From the NCBI GenBank assembly GCA_965242565.1, contig OZ251457.1, forward strand, positions 2,294,001 to 2,358,000: a stretch of DNA of 64,000 nt, given 5' to 3'. The stretch comes from CATQGW01 sp965242565 (GTDB lineage: Bacteria; Chloroflexota; Dehalococcoidia; Bin125). This document shows, piece by piece, positions 41,747 through 49,335 of the stretch. The notes beneath the pieces are model-generated. The model was not told the DNA's origin. It searched no databases and saw nothing but the letters and a program-made list of their open reading frames with translations. The first letter of the stretch is position 1. Every line of letters starts with the position of its first letter. A program made the translations under genes and the position numbers.

Positions 41747-41851
41747 GGTTGCTCCCGGGTTGGGCGTGGTGGGGGCAGTGTAGGGAGTTGGGGGAGGCGG
41801 TGTTGGGGAGATCGCGTTGTAGATGGCTGCAGTGAGGGAGGTGGTCACGGC

Positions 41852-41904
41852 GAGATACCCCCGTTCGGGCCGGGGGCAGGCTCCGCGGCAAGCGCGGGTA
41901 TGAC
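41852..41904. repeat. Long variant of the palindromic intergenic element
   Basis: Same structure as the element at 18998-19051: GAGATACCC, the insert with CCGTTCGGGCCGGGGGCAGG, then CGCGGCAAGCGCGGGTATGAC. The insert is identical at both places. The element lies in the 212-bp gap between the dehydratase and deacylase genes, inside a probable operon, so it would be transcribed. Confidence 0.8.
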
Positions 41905-41958
41905 GGAGATGGCGTGGGTATGACGGAGATGGCGCGGGGGTGGGGGGCGAGCCTGGGG

Positions 41959-43131
41959 TTATGGGGAGGCGACGTTGCTGAATTGTTTGGAGGGGAGGGT
42001 ACCGAGCGCGGGGGCCCAGCCGGGGTCGGGCTGGGGCGGGTGAGCGGCGAGCCATTGTTCGTCGATTGCGACGCCGAGGCCGGGGGCTTCGGGGACTTGC
42101 AGGAAGCCGTCTTGCTGGATGGGGAAGTCGCCGATGCAGGCGTCCTGAAACCAGGCGCGCGCGCCGCCCTCGTGGATTTTGAAGTTGGGGATGGAGGCGT
42201 CGATGTGGAGGGCGGCGAGCACGTCCATGGGGCCGTGGATGGCGTGGGGCTGGACGCCGACGTATTGGGCTTCGGCGAGGGCTGCGATGCGTTTCATCTG
42301 GCCGATGCCGCCGGACTGGATGACGTCGGGCTGGATCATGGCGACGATCTGGCGCTGTAGGAGGTCGAAGTAGGTGAAGGGGCTGTAGATGCGCTCGCCG
42401 GTGGCGATGGGGATGTTGACGCCGCGGGCGACCTGTTGCATGGCGTCGATGTTTTCGAAGGGCACGGGTTCTTCGTAGACGAAGGGGCGGTACTGCTCGA
42501 TGGCGTTGCCGACGCGGATGGCTTCGGCGGGGGTGAGGCGTCCGTGGACTTCGACGAGCAGTTCGATTTCGAAGCCGACGGCGTCGCGGACGGCGGCGAG
42601 GGTGTCGACGGCCTTGCGCTCGGCCTCGTAGGTGATGAACAGGCCGCGGTGATCGAAGGGGTCGCCCTTGAGCGCGGTGAAGCCGAGCTCGAGCTGGCTG
42701 AGAGCGAATTCGGCGGCGGTTTCGGGGGAGGGTCCGTCCCAGCGTCCGTAGCACCAGATGCGGTCGCGCATTTTGCCGCCGAGCAGTTCGTAGACGGGCA
42801 CGCCGAGGGCTTTGCCCTTGATGTCGTAGAGGGCCATTTCGATGCCGGCGGCGGCGGCGTTCTGGATTGGTCCGCCGCGGGCGAAGTGGCGGTGGTGCAT
42901 GGTTTGCCAGAGTTCTTCAATGCGGAAGGGGTGCTCGCCGATGATCAGCCGGCCGAATTCTTCGACCATGGTTGCGACGGCCATGGGTCCGCAGGTGGCG
43001 TCGCCCCAGCCGGTGATGCCCTCGTCGGTTTCGACTTTGACGAAGATGAAGTTCCAGGGCGGGAAGTTGAACATGGGGTGGGCGGTGGCGTCGGGGGAGG
43101 CGGGGATGGCGCTGATGTTGGTGATTTTCAT
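41959..43131 (-). CDS. Enolase-superfamily dehydratase (mandelate racemase/muconate lactonizing type) 1
   Basis: 390 residues. The N-terminal cap (WNFIFVKVETDEGITGWGDAT near 27) and the barrel domain are clear, with the substrate-loop lysine in TALKGD near 154, metal ligands in LLVEVHGR, VYEEPVPFEN and IATGERIYS, and the late VQPHAIHGP. This arrangement is shared by sugar-acid dehydratases of the MR subgroup. It lies between the dppC-like permease and the deacylase on the same strand, so its substrate may be imported by that system. The specific acid cannot be told from sequence. Confidence 0.88.
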   Translation of the reverse strand: MKITNISAIPASPDATAHPMFNFPPWNFIFVKVETDEGITGWGDATCGPMAVATMVEEFGRLIIGEHPFRIEELWQTMHHRHFARGGPIQNAAAAGIEMALYDIKGKALGVPVYELLGGKMRDRIWCYGRWDGPSPETAAEFALSQLELGFTALKGDPFDHRGLFITYEAERKAVDTLAAVRDAVGFEIELLVEVHGRLTPAEAIRVGNAIEQYRPFVYEEPVPFENIDAMQQVARGVNIPIATGERIYSPFTYFDLLQRQIVAMIQPDVIQSGGIGQMKRIAALAEAQYVGVQPHAIHGPMDVLAALHIDASIPNFKIHEGGARAWFQDACIGDFPIQQDGFLQVPEAPGLGVAIDEQWLAAHPPQPDPGWAPALGTLPSKQFSNVASP

Positions 43132-43179
43132 GGGGTGGTCTTTCGGGTTTGGGTCTTGGGGCTCAGGCTAACGACAGCG

Positions 43180-44073
43180 CTAGCGGACGTTGCGGAGGCG
43201 TGGGTCGAGCGCGTCGCGCAGCCAGTCGCCCATCAGGTTGCCGGTCAGGGAGATGATCAGCAGGGTCAGCCCCGGCAGCCAGATCGGCCACCAGGCGACG
43301 TTCATGGTGTCGCGCCCCTCCGAGATCATCCGCCCCCACGACGACGTGCCCGGCGGCACACCCACGCTGAGGAAACTCAGCGCAGCCTCCGCGAGGATCA
43401 CGAGCGCGACCTCCAAGGTCATGATGATCACGACGGTGTTGAGCACATTGGGGAAGAGGTGCTTGCGCATGATCCACCAACCCCCCGCGCCGACCGAGCG
43501 GGACGCGGTGACAAAGTCCCGCTCTTTGAGCGAGAGCACATCGGCCCGCACCAGCCGCGCGTAGGAGGGCCAGGTCCAGATCAGCAGGATCACGATCACG
43601 TTGGTCAGGCTCGGGCCGACCAAGCTCGCCAGCAGCACCGCGAAGAGGATCGCCGGCAGCGCCAGCTGCACGTCCACCACCCGCATCAGAATCTGCCCGG
43701 CGGAGCCGCCTACCCAGCCCGAGATCAACCCGATCAGCGTGCCGAACAGCGCCGCGCCCGGCACCACGATTGCCACGACGATCAGCGAGACGCGCGCGCC
43801 ATGCAGCAGCCGACTGTAGATGTCCCGCCCGATGTCGTCGGTGCCCAGCGGGTGATCCCAGGTCCCGCCGTCGAAGACGGGCGGCTGGAGGCGCGCCGCG
43901 AGGTCGATGAACTCCGGGTCGTGCGTCTGCAGCACATCGGCGAGCAGTCCGGCCACGATCACCACCAGTGCGATCAGGGCGGGTAGGGACAGCCCCAGCC
44001 AGCGCCGCCAGCGGATGCGGCCTCGCCGCCGCTCCATCTGTAGCGGCGCGGTCGCCGCCTTATCCTGCGCCAT
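43180..44073 (-). CDS. Peptide-type ABC transporter permease (DppC-like)
   Basis: 297 residues with about six spans. HPLGTDDIGRDIYSRLLHGARVSL near 93 is the DppC/OppC hallmark, followed by the EAA loop region (ASRSVGAGGWWIMRKHLFPNVLN) and the end GDWLRDALDPRLRN. The ATG overlaps the dppB-like stop by one base (TGATG). No ATPase gene follows in the operon. Confidence 0.93.
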   Translation of the reverse strand: MAQDKAATAPLQMERRRGRIRWRRWLGLSLPALIALVVIVAGLLADVLQTHDPEFIDLAARLQPPVFDGGTWDHPLGTDDIGRDIYSRLLHGARVSLIVVAIVVPGAALFGTLIGLISGWVGGSAGQILMRVVDVQLALPAILFAVLLASLVGPSLTNVIVILLIWTWPSYARLVRADVLSLKERDFVTASRSVGAGGWWIMRKHLFPNVLNTVVIIMTLEVALVILAEAALSFLSVGVPPGTSSWGRMISEGRDTMNVAWWPIWLPGLTLLIISLTGNLMGDWLRDALDPRLRNVR

Positions 44074-45011
44074 CAGGCCGCCCCCGCTCGGATTCGTGGG
44101 TCGATGAAGCGGTACGACACATCCACCAGCAGGTTGACCAGCGCAATCGAGGCCGCCAGCACGATGATCGAGGACTGCACCATCGGAAAATCGTTTTGCA
44201 GAATCGAGTCGATGATCAGCCGTCCGATCCCCGGCCAGGCGAAGACCATCTCGATGATCACGGTTCCTCCGATCAGGCGGCCGAGCGAGATGCCCAGCAT
44301 GGTCACCACCGGGAGGAGCGCGTGGCGCACGCCGTGACGCCAGATCACAGTCCGTTCGCTCAGCCCCTTGGCCCGCGCCGTGCGAATGAAGTCGGTGTCC
44401 ATCACCTCGATCACCCCCGAGCGGGTCAGCCGCATGATCGCGACCATCTCGAACAGCCCCAGCGCCAGCGCGGGCAGAATCAACGAGCGGAATCCTTCGT
44501 TCGCGCCGCCGGTCGGGAACCAGCCCAGCTGCACGGCGAAGAAGAAGATCATCATCAGGCCCAGCCAGAAGCTCGGCGTGGCCTGACCGATCACCGCCAC
44601 GAAGCGCGCCAGCCAGTCGATCGTCGTGCCTCGCTTCAAGGCCGCGATGATCCCCAAGGGCACGGCCAGCGCGATCGCGAAGACCACGCCGGCCACGCCC
44701 AGCTTGAAGGTGTTCGCTGCCCGGTCGGAGATCGCCTCCAGCGTCGGCGCGCCTCCGCCCCGCCAGGAGGTCCCGAAGTCTCCCTGCACCAGGTCCAGCA
44801 GGAAGTTGCCATACTGGACATGGAGCGGGTCATTGAGCCCGAGCAGCTCGCGAAAACGTTCTTTGTCTTCGGCGCTCGTCGTCAGCGGCGGCAGCAGCGA
44901 CGCTTCGGGATTGCCGACGCTGCGCGAGACGAAGAAGACGATCGTCACGACGAGCAAGACGACGAAGATCGCCTGGATCAGCCGAATGATGAGGTAGTTC
45001 CAGAACTGCAT
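44073..45011 (-). CDS. Peptide-type ABC transporter permease (DppB-like)
   Basis: 312 residues with six spans. Recognised by the N-terminal YLIIRLIQAIFVVLLVVTIVFF, the EAA loop TARAKGLSERTVIWRHGVRHALLPVV near 230 and the C-terminal RLIIDSILQNDFPMVQ. It forms the channel with the DppC-like protein. 115 bp separate it from the binding-protein gene; that gap shows no obvious signal. Confidence 0.93.
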   Translation of the reverse strand: MQFWNYLIIRLIQAIFVVLLVVTIVFFVSRSVGNPEASLLPPLTTSAEDKERFRELLGLNDPLHVQYGNFLLDLVQGDFGTSWRGGGAPTLEAISDRAANTFKLGVAGVVFAIALAVPLGIIAALKRGTTIDWLARFVAVIGQATPSFWLGLMMIFFFAVQLGWFPTGGANEGFRSLILPALALGLFEMVAIMRLTRSGVIEVMDTDFIRTARAKGLSERTVIWRHGVRHALLPVVTMLGISLGRLIGGTVIIEMVFAWPGIGRLIIDSILQNDFPMVQSSIIVLAASIALVNLLVDVSYRFIDPRIRAGAA

Positions 45012-45126
45012 CGGGGCCCAGCTCGACCGTGTACTCGTTGGCGCAGTCTAGGAAACACGACGCCCAGCCACAGCTACGCCCTCGCTCGCCGGCGCTGTCA
45101 TGCTGGGAACGGCAGCCTCGCTCGCC

Positions 45127-47052
45127 TCAGGTCTTGAGCCGCTGAAGCGCGAAGGTCATCAGGAAGTTCAGATTTCCTGCCCGGCCGCCCTTGGGCCAAT
45201 TGATGTCGCCTCGAGTGACCACGGTGTCCGGCGGCTCGACGATGAAGATGAAGGTCGCCTGACGGGTGTGTTCGAGCAACAACTCCGAGATGATCTCGAG
45301 CCGACGGTCAAGATCCTGCTCGACCCGTTGCTCCAGGTAGAGTTCCTGCAAGCGCGGGTCCTGGGGCGGTGAGACGGTGAAAAAGCCATCCGCGTCGCCG
45401 CAGCAGTCCCACATCGAGCCGATGTCGGGAACGGCGTTCGCGTAGAACCAGTACAGCCCCCAGGGGGCCGACTCTCTGCCCATGGAGTATTCCGGAGTGA
45501 AATACTCAGAGCCCAGCAGCGGCGTGGGCGTGGCGCGAATTCCAATCGCATTCAGATCCTGGGTCACGACCAGCACCAGGTCCGCGACTACATCGCCACC
45601 CCAGTCTGGCGTGTAGTACAGCGGGACGTCAATGCCGTCCTCGTAGCCGGCCTCGACCATGAGCTGTTTCGCCTTCTCCACGTTGTAGTCGAAGACCACT
45701 TCCGCCTTTTGCTCCGGGCTGGGATAGCCGGGCACGCCGCTGTAGACGAGCATCGACATTTCGCCCACTCCGAGGAACAGGTTCTCGATGATCGCCTCGC
45801 GGTTGATCGCGTGGTTGGCGGCCTGACGCACGCGGATATCGAGGAACGGATTGGGCGATCCGTCGGGCGTTGTTTGCTGCCACAGGTTGGGGTAGATGTT
45901 ATGCACCGACCAGCCCGCGCCGGGCTGGAACTGGACCGTGTAGTTGGGATCGTCAATGTAGGGCTTGGCGGCGTTGACGCCGACGCCCTCGGAGACCACG
46001 TCAATCTCGCCCGCTTCGAGGCCGGCGAGACGCGACTGCAGTTCAGGCCGCACCAGCCCGATCAACCTCTTGTGGTGGGGCACATGCGTGACCCGCAACG
46101 GGTGGTCGATCGGGTTGTAATGGTCGTCAAAGCGCTCGAAGATGAAGATCTCGTCGTCCGTGTGGCTGACGAAGCGGTAGGGACCCGTGCCCATCGGCAC
46201 CTGGTCCAACGCGAGATCGCCGCGACTCTCCGTGTCCGCCTGCGAGTGGATCGTCACCTCGCCGGCACCGTCCATGTTGACGGTCAGGAAGCCCGCGTCA
46301 GGAGCCGGCAGCTCGATCGACCAGGTGCGATCGTCCGGCGCTTCATTGCGGACCCAGATCAAGGCGCCCCGGTTCGGGTAGGCGGCCGACCAGCCGCCGG
46401 GGTGATCAGACGTTTCGCCGCCCTGGTGATACTCGGCGATGCCGCCCATCCGGTCGTAGCTGAAGACCATGTCCCCGGCGACCAGAGTCGAGCCATCGTG
46501 GAACTTGGCCGGGATGATGTCGAGGCGCAAGGTCACGGGATCGATCCACTCCGGCGTCGCCAGCCCGGCGACCATTGAGTTGTCGCGCGGATCGCGATCC
46601 AGCGGACCGCTGTAGACGGCGCCGTGGCTGATGTAGTTCTGCGCGCTGCCGGCCCGATGGTGGTCCAGCCCTCCGGCGTCGGAGGGCACAGCGATCACCA
46701 CCTCGGAATCCAGATCGACCTCGTCGAGAGGCCGGGGCATGGACCAGTCTTCCTCAGTCTCCCCTGCTCCTTCGGCCAACTCCTCGACCACCTCTTCCTG
46801 TCGGGCGGCGGCCTGCGCCTGCTGATCCGCCTGTGGTTGCTGCATGGCCTGTTGCTGCTGCGGCTCTGCCTGCTGTTGTTGATCCTGCTGCTGCGCCTGA
46901 GCGACGGTTTGTTGGGCGTCGTCATCGTCGTCGCCGCAGCCGATCAGCGCCAGGCCGCTCGCGCCGACGCCGGCCCGTGCGCTGGCGCGGAGCAGGGAGC
47001 GGCGCGACATGCTGGTGCGCTTCATTCGGGTCCAGTAGTTGCGCTCGCTCAT
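45127..47052 (-). CDS. Peptide-type ABC transporter substrate-binding lipoprotein (family 5)
   Basis: 641 residues. The N-terminus SMSRRSLLRASARAGVG with LIGCG near 37-41 combines a twin-arginine-like motif and a lipobox, suggesting a Tat-exported lipoprotein. A Gln/Ala-rich linker of about 70 residues (45-115) precedes the SBP_bac_5 domain (FHDGSTLVAGDMVFSYDRM, PMGTGPYRFVSH, DIRVRQAANHAINREAI). Ligands are usually oligopeptides but may be other amphipathic compounds. Start at 47052 supported by GGAG 8 nt upstream. First gene of the operon leading to the dehydratase and deacylase. Confidence 0.93.
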   Translation of the reverse strand: MSERNYWTRMKRTSMSRRSLLRASARAGVGASGLALIGCGDDDDDAQQTVAQAQQQDQQQQAEPQQQQAMQQPQADQQAQAAARQEEVVEELAEGAGETEEDWSMPRPLDEVDLDSEVVIAVPSDAGGLDHHRAGSAQNYISHGAVYSGPLDRDPRDNSMVAGLATPEWIDPVTLRLDIIPAKFHDGSTLVAGDMVFSYDRMGGIAEYHQGGETSDHPGGWSAAYPNRGALIWVRNEAPDDRTWSIELPAPDAGFLTVNMDGAGEVTIHSQADTESRGDLALDQVPMGTGPYRFVSHTDDEIFIFERFDDHYNPIDHPLRVTHVPHHKRLIGLVRPELQSRLAGLEAGEIDVVSEGVGVNAAKPYIDDPNYTVQFQPGAGWSVHNIYPNLWQQTTPDGSPNPFLDIRVRQAANHAINREAIIENLFLGVGEMSMLVYSGVPGYPSPEQKAEVVFDYNVEKAKQLMVEAGYEDGIDVPLYYTPDWGGDVVADLVLVVTQDLNAIGIRATPTPLLGSEYFTPEYSMGRESAPWGLYWFYANAVPDIGSMWDCCGDADGFFTVSPPQDPRLQELYLEQRVEQDLDRRLEIISELLLEHTRQATFIFIVEPPDTVVTRGDINWPKGGRAGNLNFLMTFALQRLKT

Positions 47053-47185
47053 TGTTCTCGCTCCGTCCCTCGCACGATATTTCGCGCGATCTGAATGTTG
47101 AGTGTTGGATAAACGATTTGGAGGCAGGCTGTCAATAGAGGGGACGCTCAGGGCGGGCATGACGGGTGTTGGTGCTGCCCACGTC

Positions 47186-47214
47186 GAGATACCCGCGGCG
47201 AGCGCGGGTATGAC
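47186..47214. repeat. Palindromic intergenic element
   Basis: GTCGAGATACCCGCGG-CGA-GCGCGGGTATGACGGG: the short form of the family seen also at 7351, 10426, 10586 and 22332. A GCGGGTATGACGGGATGGGG half-site follows at 47226-47245. It sits in the 208-bp gap between the halogenase 3' end and the binding-protein gene. Confidence 0.8.
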
Positions 47215-47260
47215 GGGATGGGGGCGCGGGTATGACGGGATGGGGGGCGCGTCCTCGGTC

Positions 47261-48760
47261 TCAGCTGCCCCGATAGGCGAGGTTGAGCGCTTGTCGCATT
47301 TGGAGCGTTTGCGACGCGACGGCGGCGTTGGACTTGCGGTACTGGTTCCAGCGCTCGCGTTCGCGGCGCGTGAGTTCGGGCTTGAGCGAGGTTGGGACTC
47401 GCAGGCCGAGCAGCATCGAGGCGTAGCCGCCGTAGCCGAAGATGGTGGCGTTGGAGGTGAGGCGCGCGAGCAGCCGCGAAGGTCCGACCTGGGCGTAGTG
47501 GTCGACCATGTCCTGGATCTGACCGAGCGGCGATTCGGCCCGGCAGTGACGCCAGAACGGCGTGTCCTGGTGCTGGTTGAATTTGTAGTGCAGGGCGAGG
47601 AAGTCGCGCACATCGTCCCAGGTGGAGGCGAAGCGCTCGTTGAGCAGCCAGCGCAGCGAGTCGGTCAGGATGCAGTCGGAGTCGGTCAGCGCCCAGGCGA
47701 GGTTGTAGAGCTGCTCGATGATCAGGTGCAGCGAGGTGGCTTCGAGCGGCTCGACGAAGCCGGAGGCGTTGCCGACGGCGGCGACGTTGTGGACGATGTA
47801 GTGCTCGCGACGGCCGCTGGGGAACTTGAGCAGGCGCAGCTCCGCGCCGGCGAGTTGCGGTTGCAGCGCGCGCAGCTCGGACTCCGCTTCCGCCTCGGAG
47901 CAGAACTGCGACGAGTAGACGTAGCCGCGCGTGACCAGATCCTCGAAGTCGATTCGCCAGCACCAGCCGTGCTTCATCGTGGTCATCGTGGTGTAGGGGC
48001 GGATGATGTCATCTTCGGGGAAGTCGGCGCGCGACCAGGAGCCAACCAGGGCGCGGTCGCAGTAGAGTGCGTCGCGGTAGGAGCGGTAGGGCTCTTCGAG
48101 CGCCCGGCCGAGCAAGACGGAGCCGAAGCCGGAGCAGTCGATAAACAGGTCCGCCTCGAGCGCGCGCCCGCCGGCCAGCTTGAGCGACCTGACGCCGCCC
48201 GACTCGTTGCGTTCGACGCCGACGACCTGATCGGCGATCAGCTCGGCTCCCGCCGCGGCCGACTTGCGCTCCAGGAAATCGATGAACGAGGCGTTGGGGA
48301 GGTGATAGGTCGCGCGCGGATCCAGATTGAGCCGCCCCTGGCGGATCGTCGCCGGGGAGCGATTGCGGTCCATGATCGCGTTGAATGCGCTCGCGTCGCG
48401 CATGTCGTGGAGGCAATAGAAGGCGTTCCATCTGGAGAGGCCTTCGATTTTCCGGTCGAGGTAGCGGTCGAAGGTGTAGTTGAAGTGGGGCACATTTTTG
48501 GCGCCCCACTCGAATTTGAGGCCGAGCTTCCAGCTGGGGCGCACCTCCTTGTGGAATTCGTTGCGATCGATGCCGAGGTGCTCGTGCAGATGCACGGGCA
48601 CGGCGGGGGTGGTGGACTCGCCGACGCCGATGACGGGGATGTCGGGCGAGTGGACGACGGCGAGGCGGGCCGCCGGGAGCATGGTGCGAAAGGTGAGCGC
48701 GGCGAGGAAGCCGGCGCTGCCGCCGCCGACCACGACGATGCGGCGGATTGGCTCGGGCAT
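47261..48760 (-). CDS. Flavin-dependent halogenase (tryptophan halogenase family)
   Basis: 499 residues. FAD-binding GGGSAGFLAAL lies at 12-22, with GVGESTTPA near 45. The lysine region WKLGLKFEW near 77 corresponds to the catalytic lysine of PrnA-type enzymes, and GFVEPLEATSLHL near 335 to the conserved glutamate. The usual WxWxIP motif reads WCWRID, keeping both tryptophans but losing the proline. These enzymes chlorinate or brominate tryptophan, indoles, pyrroles or phenols using reduced flavin. No flavin reductase or biosynthetic cluster lies beside it, so the substrate is unknown. GAGGGAG precedes the ATG. Confidence 0.9.
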   Translation of the reverse strand: MPEPIRRIVVVGGGSAGFLAALTFRTMLPAARLAVVHSPDIPVIGVGESTTPAVPVHLHEHLGIDRNEFHKEVRPSWKLGLKFEWGAKNVPHFNYTFDRYLDRKIEGLSRWNAFYCLHDMRDASAFNAIMDRNRSPATIRQGRLNLDPRATYHLPNASFIDFLERKSAAAGAELIADQVVGVERNESGGVRSLKLAGGRALEADLFIDCSGFGSVLLGRALEEPYRSYRDALYCDRALVGSWSRADFPEDDIIRPYTTMTTMKHGWCWRIDFEDLVTRGYVYSSQFCSEAEAESELRALQPQLAGAELRLLKFPSGRREHYIVHNVAAVGNASGFVEPLEATSLHLIIEQLYNLAWALTDSDCILTDSLRWLLNERFASTWDDVRDFLALHYKFNQHQDTPFWRHCRAESPLGQIQDMVDHYAQVGPSRLLARLTSNATIFGYGGYASMLLGLRVPTSLKPELTRRERERWNQYRKSNAAVASQTLQMRQALNLAYRGS

Positions 48761-48840
48761 CGGCGGCTCTCCCTCAGGCGAGATGCTAGCCGCAGAGCGA
48801 CGGGCCGCGCGGCGCTCGCAGGCCAGATATAGTGGGCGGC

Positions 48841-49200
48841 ATGACGACCCGCAGCGACTGGCACACTGAGACGTCCGCCGAGTTTCTGGCCCGGGCGCGG
48901 GACTACCTGGCCGACGACGACCTGCTCCAGGCGTCGGAGAAGGGTTGGGGAGCGGCGTCGCAGATCGTGAAGGCAGTCGCCGAGGCCCGTGGCTGGAACC
49001 ACAGCGGCCATCGCCAACTCCACCAGACGGTCCGCCGCCTCGTTGAGGAGACCGACCAGAGCGAGTTGCGCGATCGCTTCAGCGCGGCGAACACGCTTCA
49101 TCAGAACTTCTACGACGGCTTCCTCGAAGCCGAAGACGTGAGGGCCTATCTCGAACGCGTCGAGCGCTTCGTTGAACTGCTGCGCCCGCTCGCCTCCTGA
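48841..49200 (+). CDS. Small HEPN/PaREP1-like protein
   Basis: 119 residues, all-helical by composition, with no signal peptide. FLARARDYLADDDLLQASEKGWGAASQIVKAVA near the start matches the pattern of PaREP1/HEPN proteins, which bind nucleotides or act as RNases in some toxin-antitoxin pairs. The RxxxxH motif of HEPN nucleases is not clearly present. No nucleotidyltransferase (MNT) partner is adjacent. Divergent from the halogenase by 80 bp. Confidence 0.75.
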   Translation: MTTRSDWHTETSAEFLARARDYLADDDLLQASEKGWGAASQIVKAVAEARGWNHSGHRQLHQTVRRLVEETDQSELRDRFSAANTLHQNFYDGFLEAEDVRAYLERVERFVELLRPLAS

Positions 49201-49236
49201 ACCTCAGCCGCTCCGCTCGACCAGTCCGCTCCGACC

Positions 49237-49259
49237 TCTCCCCCCATCCTGGGGGGAGA
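49237..49259. terminator. Perfect hairpin after the HEPN-like gene
   Basis: TCTCCCCCCA, loop TCC, TGGGGGGAGA: a perfect 10-bp stem 37 nt after the stop. It is followed by TTGAGAGGGG rather than a T-run. It probably separates the small gene from the amidohydrolase operon. Confidence 0.5.
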
Positions 49260-49335
49260 TTGAGAGGGGGGGCGCTGCGGCGTCAAGCGCCGGCGCTCGG
49301 TTAGCCTTTGGCGGCGATCAGGGAGGAGGGCTGCA

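Noticed and set aside
38289..41891. 1200-codon minus-strand open frame crossing three genes
   Set aside because: Spans the S1/AlbA_2 gene in antisense and the deacylase in a wrong frame; its content is Arg/His/Pro-rich noise.
7351..47214. Possible CRISPR array from the repeated palindromes
   Set aside because: The copies are scattered singly over 40 kb, not regularly spaced, and there are no cas genes.
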